Shown here piece after piece: positions 58,407 to 64,000 of a stretch of DNA of 64,000 bases. Within the stretch, counting starts at the first letter, position 1; every line of letters begins with the position of its first letter. The position numbers and the translations under genes are program-made. The notes under the pieces are model-generated. The model saw only the letters and a program-made list of their open reading frames with translations. It was not told the DNA's origin and searched no databases. The stretch spans positions 14,517,962-14,581,961 of the forward strand of contig NC_067208.1 of the NCBI RefSeq assembly GCF_026262505.1. The letters are read 5' to 3'. Source of the stretch: Trichomonas vaginalis G3 (Eukaryota; Parabasalia; Trichomonadida; Trichomonadidae).

Positions 58407-59081
58407 ATGTATTGCGGACGGCAAGAACTCATGAATTCAGATATTCCGAAGTTTTGGGGACTTCTCAGTAATGCCGACAGATATCAATACATGTATCTCC
58501 GGAATGCTCTTTCGTCTCAGAGTGGTAAAAGCATTCGAAACAAAAGAGTTGAGAACTTTGCAGAGACACTTCAAGCCATAAAGCAATTCTGCATAAGGGG
58601 CGATGGTCATGATTGGTGCCGCTTCCTTGTTGCAGGAATCTGCTGGCTTCCTGAAGGAGGAATTGCTGTGAACACACATCAGCTTCGCCTCCTCGTTGTC
58701 AAATGCAAGTCTTCCATTAACGGCTCGCTCCACAAGATGGGTTACAATTATGGAATGGAAAGGCCAGAGGCTGCTGCAGCCATCATCAGACAGATTCCAC
58801 TCCTCAAAGACAACCCTGCGGAGCTTCGTCAATGGACCGCGAGATTAGACCAGCCAGTTGCCTGCTCTCCTCCAACCACTTCCCCAATTTCCCAACCACA
58901 GAATATACAGGTTCCACAACCACAAAATGTTGAGATCTTTGTTCAGGAGGCCATTGCCCCTCAACATGATCTTGTATCCAATCAGTCAAAGGATGTTGTT
59001 TGCAGCGAATTCACGGACGCATCCTTCTTAGACTTTTCTGATGAATTCGACCTTGGCCTTGATTCTTCCTTTGGTGTGTAG
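58407..59081 (+). CDS. Initiator-binding domain protein (IBP39-like)
   Basis: 224 residues. Residues about 8-125 form the initiator-binding domain known from T. vaginalis IBP39, which recognises the TCAYWW Inr: IPKFWGLLSNADRYQYMYLR, DWCRFLVAGICWLPEGGIAV and the recognition region KCKSSINGSLHKMGYNYG (about 99-115). The C-terminal part is Pro/Gln/Ser-rich (TTSPISQPQNIQVPQPQ), ending acidic (EFTDASFLDFSDEFDLGLD), which could be an activation segment in place of the polymerase-binding C-domain of IBP39. So it is a core-promoter factor paralogue. It may start at Met-9. GC content is higher than in its surroundings. Confidence 0.88.
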   Translation: MYCGRQELMNSDIPKFWGLLSNADRYQYMYLRNALSSQSGKSIRNKRVENFAETLQAIKQFCIRGDGHDWCRFLVAGICWLPEGGIAVNTHQLRLLVVKCKSSINGSLHKMGYNYGMERPEAAAAIIRQIPLLKDNPAELRQWTARLDQPVACSPPTTSPISQPQNIQVPQPQNVEIFVQEAIAPQHDLVSNQSKDVVCSEFTDASFLDFSDEFDLGLDSSFGV

Positions 59082-59691
59082 ACTTCTGGTAGATTCAGAG
59101 CCATGCTGATGATTTAAGTAAATCATCTCTATCCCTAATTTTCTTCTTTTTTTTTCTAGTTTTTCTTTTTTCAAATGAGATTTAATTTTGCAAATTATTA
59201 ACATGATTTTTATTGAGACGTTAGCTATTTGTTAATTTACTCACTTGCTATACTACTACATACTAATTCATTGAATTATCAATAGTGCTGTCTTCATTAT
59301 TAATGAATTATATCAGAAAGGTTTATTCAATACTATTGCATTACTGATACATTTGAGAGCATATTGAAATACTTTCAAGTGTATATATAATGCATTCAAT
59401 AAATGCAAGAATGAAGATATTATTTTCATATTTAGTTAGTATCTTATCGTTTTAGATTGAAAATTCAGGTCTGATGCAATCATGTTCTGAATTTAACTCC
59501 AGCATAAGTCAATAGTTATATTTAGGCAAGATATAACTTCGAGAGAAGATTCGAATAAATAATGAAGCTAACAATTAGATATGTTTAGAATCTTTCTCTA
59601 GAAGAATGCCAAATTATTAATTGCAAAAAACAATGTGACATTTACTTTAGATGAAATTTCCCACCCTAAATTCTGAAGTTTACATTAATTG
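59082..59691. other. Intergenic, 610 bp
   Basis: AT-rich with a T/C run near 59140-59170. No gene or strict initiator seen. Confidence 0.5.
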
Positions 59692-61419
59692 ATGAATAAA
59701 ACATTTGCGGCCCTTTCCCTTGCAGGGAATAGGCTGCCTTTTTACAACGGATTTACTCTGAGCAGTGGTCATACCACTCAGTTTTTTAATTTTAAAATCA
59801 GAAATTCGTTTTCTACTTTTATAAATATCAATTCTATCAAAGAAACGCTCAAAGTTTCCGGATCATCATTCAACAGATTTCTCAGATCACCAATCAAGGT
59901 TGATTCATCAGCAGATATGACAAGTATTATGGTTACTCAGCACACAATAATTGATGCTGACAAATCCGATGTATTTATTATCGATACTTCATTTTCTCAC
60001 TGTTTTGATGTCAACGATCATGGCGGTGCTATTCTATTTGACAGGAAGACGCTTTCTGTTACTATGGATCGCGTTTTCTTCACGAAATGTACGACTAGCC
60101 ATTCAGGCGGTGCTTTTTATGCAGCGCTTGATGGTGCCACAATCCTTAGAACATGTTTTGAGGAGTGTGAAGCCTTGGAAAGTGGTCATGCGTTTTTTAT
60201 AAATCTCAACTCTAAAGAATTCGTTTCCAACTTCTCAGAAGTTTCAATAATACACTCTTGTCCTTCTACCTCCCGCACCGGCAAGGCAGCGGCCCTTTTC
60301 TTGACCGGAAATTACAAAATCCAATTAACAAATGCATCAAATAACCATGCTGGTGGCTTCGCTTCCGCATATGGTGCTCTTGGATCAAATTCACTAACAA
60401 TCATGTTTAACGAGTTCCAGAACTCTTCTTCAACAAATACAATCAGATTATTGGATCTTCAGAAATCTCTTACCGTTGCGATGTCAAACTTCATAGGCAA
60501 CAAGGCCGGAACATCACTTATCGAAACGTCTGCGGACAACAGCTTCGTAAACGTTGTTTTCCTCCAAAATAAAGTTCCTCATTTAATTTCTGGTGAACCA
60601 TCGAAGCTTTTAGTTGCCGATTGCGTTTCTGATACAGAGTATACATTGGAGAACGCGGAAACACCAGGCTTTACCGTTAAAAAAGACGCGGAAGAACATA
60701 TTATCAATTTCGTTTTCGCTGGACACTGCAGGGTCGTAGCCGAGCAAGAGGGCCTCGACTCCCAAATCAAAATCAAATCCGTAATCAAGGAAATTTCGGA
60801 AAATCAAAAATCATATTTCAACAAATTAGCAGCGAACCTTACATTTTCACCACCGATGGTCACTCCTCGTTATGTTGTACACACCGAAGAGCCGGAAATC
60901 GAGAATCCGGACATAATTCCACCACATCATGGAAGAAATGTACCAACGAGGACCCGTAGAATCATAAATCCACATCCTTACGAGTCAGATCCATACATAT
61001 CCCACCATCCACGTAACAATTCCCATCCTCCTGTTGGAGTTATTACTCCGATTTCTGTTCCGCCACGAAACTTGCCTCAGGACACAAGAACTCGGGCCAA
61101 TCCACCGAGAGTTATCGCTCCTACGGCAAGTTTCTCTCCGTCTGAGACTTTCTACAAATCTCGGACATTCCTTCCTTCTCTCCAGTTCACTGCATCGCAA
61201 TCGCCTGCTCAGAGCCTTGTTCCTTACGTCCTGTACTCTGCTGCTGGCTTCATTGTGTTCGCTGTCCTTACTTCTTTCTTGTTCCTCAAAAGCAGCGATG
61301 CCGGATACAACTTGATGACGCCGTCAGAATCTGCAGACTCCCGTATCTCAGATTACGCATCTTCTACATCTACAACTATTACTATGACAGCGGAATCGTC
61401 AACATCTGTAGTCGTGTAA
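59692..61419 (+). CDS. Polymorphic-membrane-protein-like surface protein
   Basis: 575 residues from the ATG of MNKTFAALSLAGNRLP. A parallel beta-helix of the chlamydial Pmp type seems to cover about 40-400: HGGAILFDRKTLSVTMDRVF, HSGGAFYAALDGATILRTCF, FKxC and FxxN-like turns (NFIGNKAG). A Pro/Arg/Thr-rich stalk follows (400-505), then a transmembrane helix YSAAGFIVFAVLTSFLFLK (about 516-533) and a short Ser/Thr-rich tail with YNLM, a possible sorting signal. T. vaginalis has a Pmp family at its surface. The N-terminus shows only a weak signal peptide, so the 5' end may be incomplete. Confidence 0.75.
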   Translation: MNKTFAALSLAGNRLPFYNGFTLSSGHTTQFFNFKIRNSFSTFININSIKETLKVSGSSFNRFLRSPIKVDSSADMTSIMVTQHTIIDADKSDVFIIDTSFSHCFDVNDHGGAILFDRKTLSVTMDRVFFTKCTTSHSGGAFYAALDGATILRTCFEECEALESGHAFFINLNSKEFVSNFSEVSIIHSCPSTSRTGKAAALFLTGNYKIQLTNASNNHAGGFASAYGALGSNSLTIMFNEFQNSSSTNTIRLLDLQKSLTVAMSNFIGNKAGTSLIETSADNSFVNVVFLQNKVPHLISGEPSKLLVADCVSDTEYTLENAETPGFTVKKDAEEHIINFVFAGHCRVVAEQEGLDSQIKIKSVIKEISENQKSYFNKLAANLTFSPPMVTPRYVVHTEEPEIENPDIIPPHHGRNVPTRTRRIINPHPYESDPYISHHPRNNSHPPVGVITPISVPPRNLPQDTRTRANPPRVIAPTASFSPSETFYKSRTFLPSLQFTASQSPAQSLVPYVLYSAAGFIVFAVLTSFLFLKSSDAGYNLMTPSESADSRISDYASSTSTTITMTAESSTSVVV

Positions 61420-62151
61420 ATTATTTTATTTTTAACTTTAATAATCACTTACTTTTTAATATATTTCCCTTTCAATCAATCAATGCATTTATAGTTATTT
61501 ATTGATTTTCAAATCTTATCAAAATTAAATGTAAAATTTTATGTATGCATATTCTCATTACATATAATCATAGGGAAATTCTTTGTAGGCTTTTTATATA
61601 ATGAGAATGAAACACTTTGGCTTGATGGTCTCTAAATTTCTTTTTTTCACTGAGATAGATCTATTTTAATTCAATATTATTTTTCAAATCATATACACAA
61701 GTCCATATGAGTACATGCTGCAGTAGAAAATTTCCTATAAATCTTTTAAGTTGACGAGATAAAAACATTTAAAATATCTCATTAATTGAAAGCCTTGTCA
61801 AAATTGATATGGCACTCAGAGCCTTAAGCATTATGGCTGAATTCATGTGCAGCTTTAATTAAGATTTTATTTATCATAACACTACATTTGGTCATTGAGA
61901 AAAGAATTTAGTTGAGTATTTTTGAAAATTGAATTCATTTATGCAACTCAATTTTTAAACAAGTAATATTGCATAAAAATTCATTTTATTTTATATTGTT
62001 TTATGATAGAATTGTCGAATGATTCCAAACTTTGAAATATTCTGAAGTCAGTTTACCACAACTTTTTTTTCTTTCAAAATTGAAAATTTGTTTGCCACGA
62101 CTTTCAATTTTTAAAACTAGTTTCAATTTTAAATTATTCGCATTTTGCTTT
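61420..62151. other. Intergenic, 732 bp
   Basis: AT-rich. In-phase codons before 62152 (from 62032) are hydrophobic and AT-driven and are not taken as coding. Nothing else seen. Confidence 0.5.
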
Positions 62152-63444
62152 ATGACTCAAGAACTTATTCACAACTATGAGTACATTGCTGCATATTTAA
62201 GAGATTTAATCGATTTAAATCTTCTATATGACATTTTTGAAGCAGATGATATTAATGAAATCATGAAGTATGCAAAAGTAACTCCTGATGACTTCACTTC
62301 CATTCTTAATCAATCCACATATGCGCCAGCAACGGAAACAGTCTTTGAACCTCATAATACAAGTGTATCAATAAGCAATTTGCATGAAATAATTTTGACC
62401 TTAAAGTCTATTAACAACTACATACCTCAAAGATTGCTTGATATCATTATTAGCAAATTAAATGAAACAGCAAGTGAAATATCAGAATCAGCACTAAAAA
62501 TTTCAAATCTTGAAGATACAATCTCGAATCTTCAGATGGAGATAGATACTATCAAGATTGAAAAGTTGAACTGTGAAAAAGAAATTTTATTGCTTAAATC
62601 TCAGATAAGTGAAGAAATCAAAGACAAAGAAATTATTCTTAAAATTGCAAATCTTAAAAATTGTGATGATTTCGATAGTATTTATAAATTCCTCGAAGAA
62701 TTATCAGATTCTGGAAATCAAAAAATGATTTCTATTGCATATAAAGAACGAATTTGTGAAAAGAAAGACAAATATGGAACAAATGCCCTTCATATTGCAT
62801 CTGAAAATGGAAATCTCAAGTTAGTGAAAAGCCTCATTGATGTTGGATGCGATTGTAATGTAAAGAGTGATTATGGATACACGCCCCTTCATTATGCATC
62901 AAAAAATGGTAAATATGAAGTTGTTGAAATCCTTATTTCTGCTGGAGCTAATGTCAATGCAAAAAATTCAAGTGGATACACACCACTTCATTGTTCTTCT
63001 GATAAAGGATACTTTGATATCGTTAAATCGCTTATCTCTGCTGGAGCCGACAAAGAAGCTAAAGATACTTCATACGAGAACTCCCTTATCAAAGCATCAA
63101 TAAATGGCCATTTAGAAATTGTGAAATATCTGATCACGGTCGGGGCAAATGTAAACGAGCCAGATTCTGATGATTATACTCCACTCATGTATGCATCAAT
63201 TTATGGCCATCTTGAAATTGCTAAGCAGCTTGTTATTGCAGGAGCAAATATCGAAGCAATGGATAATAATTACTATAGAACTGCAATCATATTTGCTGCA
63301 GGAAATGGTCATCTTGAAATAGTAAAATATCTTGTTTCGGTAGGAGCAGATTATAATGCTCGAGGACAAAAAGGGACCGCTTACCGTGTTTCTCAAGGAG
63401 AAGTTGGGCATTATTTAAGATCAATTGGAGCAAGTTGGTATTAA
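62152..63444 (+). CDS. Coiled-coil/ankyrin repeat protein
   Basis: 430 residues from MTQELIHNYEYIAAYLRD. The N-terminal helical module (1-80: LIDLNLLYDIFEADDINEIM) is the same as in the proline-rich gene at 17037. A coiled coil follows (about 110-190: LEDTISNLQMEIDTIKIEK). From about 205, seven ankyrin repeats run to the end (YGTNALHIASENGNLKLVKS, YTPLHYASKNGKYEVVEIL, NGHLEIVKYLVSVGADYN). This belongs to a large T. vaginalis ankyrin family of unknown role, probably scaffolds. The shorter start is preferred because the 40 codons before it lack family resemblance. The frame is intact. Confidence 0.88.
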   Translation: MTQELIHNYEYIAAYLRDLIDLNLLYDIFEADDINEIMKYAKVTPDDFTSILNQSTYAPATETVFEPHNTSVSISNLHEIILTLKSINNYIPQRLLDIIISKLNETASEISESALKISNLEDTISNLQMEIDTIKIEKLNCEKEILLLKSQISEEIKDKEIILKIANLKNCDDFDSIYKFLEELSDSGNQKMISIAYKERICEKKDKYGTNALHIASENGNLKLVKSLIDVGCDCNVKSDYGYTPLHYASKNGKYEVVEILISAGANVNAKNSSGYTPLHCSSDKGYFDIVKSLISAGADKEAKDTSYENSLIKASINGHLEIVKYLITVGANVNEPDSDDYTPLMYASIYGHLEIAKQLVIAGANIEAMDNNYYRTAIIFAAGNGHLEIVKYLVSVGADYNARGQKGTAYRVSQGEVGHYLRSIGASWY

Positions 63445-64000
63445 TTCCAGAAAAAATAACCATACTATTGTGTCACTCATATAATATTTAACATCTCCGA
63501 TTCTTCTCAAGCTAGGATAAATTTGAAAAGATATATAATATCACACAATACTCAATATTCTATTGTATTAAAATAATAATATCTAAATGCCTATTCATGG
63601 AGAAAGAACTAATATAAATTGTTCACTGACAAAATTTTTGTTTTTTGAGAATAAAATTTGTTAAAAAAATATTTTATTCCATTTTAACATTATAAAACAG
63701 TCAATATCTAAATCTTGCCAATTGTTTTTAATCAATAATAATATGTATAAGCTCTTCATATCATAAATAGAAAGGCAATATACAAACCTAATTATTCATG
63801 ACAACAAAATGAATTCATTTGTATCGACCAATTTCTGACAAAAATATCGAATCAAATCTTGTAATTGGTCCATTTCATCTAATTAAAAGTAAAAATGCCT
63901 AATTATCGAAGATAATATTAATAACATCATATATTTTATTCTATCAGTTTAGAAATACATATATGTCTTTCCAGTGGTGAGATACGATTAAAACTTGGAA
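63445..64000. other. Terminal intergenic stretch
   Basis: AT-rich DNA to the window edge; no gene, repeat or RNA recognised. Confidence 0.5.

Noticed and set aside
1-64000. tRNA, rRNA and CRISPR search
   Set aside because: No GGTTCGA-type T-arm with a paired acceptor, no rRNA-like stretch, and no regularly spaced short repeats with unique spacers were seen by eye. The hairpin array at 10117-10894 has unlike stems and is not CRISPR.

Overview
The window looks like a nuclear contig of the parabasalid Trichomonas vaginalis or a very close relative. The basis is AT-rich, apparently intronless genes; an IBP39-type initiator-binding domain protein (58407-59081); BspA-like LRR surface proteins; DUF3447/ankyrin families; a polymorphic-membrane-protein-like gene; two Tvmar1-type mariner copies; and a large decayed Maverick/Polinton. 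Family names come from motif recognition by eye; no search was run.

Layout. About 1-14240 is a degenerate Maverick (virus-like DNA transposon). From left to right it holds a duplicated, palindrome-rich non-coding stretch; an A32/FtsK-like packaging ATPase; small unknown proteins; an SF3 (D5-like) helicase; broken small genes; a split retroviral-type integrase; a tail-fibre-like gene cut into three by two insertions; a candidate jelly-roll capsid gene with a frameshift; an MG-starting amphipathic protein; a 43-aa membrane micro-ORF; and a frameshifted D12-class adenine methyltransferase. Polymerase B and the major capsid gene are not seen and may lie to the left. Most Maverick genes share a short TTTTTAYC...ATA box right next to the ATG instead of the host initiator. 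One insertion in the fibre gene (about 10020-11460) carries an array of nine hairpins and shares its ends with the smaller insertion in the integrase. This is the most novel-looking structure in the window.

14239-20560 is repeat country: a 42-bp GC-rich direct repeat, a 1.73-kb unit with 277-bp terminal inverted repeats, a 215-bp MITE whose inverted twin lies at 32011-32225, and a proline-rich protein gene that seems to have lost its ATG. From 20564 on, host genes dominate: an NDR-type kinase, a Scc2/NIPBL-like HEAT protein, a BspA-like protein, GTP-type PEPCK, NudC, a small unknown, a BspA-like membrane protein, a glycine-rich pseudogene, IFT140, an ankyrin gene interrupted by mariner, an unknown basic protein, an ankyrin pseudogene with a 396-bp tandem array, an ELMO-domain protein, a type I membrane protein, a DMT-family transporter, an unknown, the initiator-binding protein, a Pmp-like surface protein and a coiled-coil/ankyrin protein.

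The host genes form no operons; they are separated by 0.1-1.6 kb of AT-rich DNA and serve separate roles (metabolism, cytoskeleton and cilium, chromatin, signalling, surface). The Maverick genes by contrast read as one replication, packaging and virion module that is now inactive.
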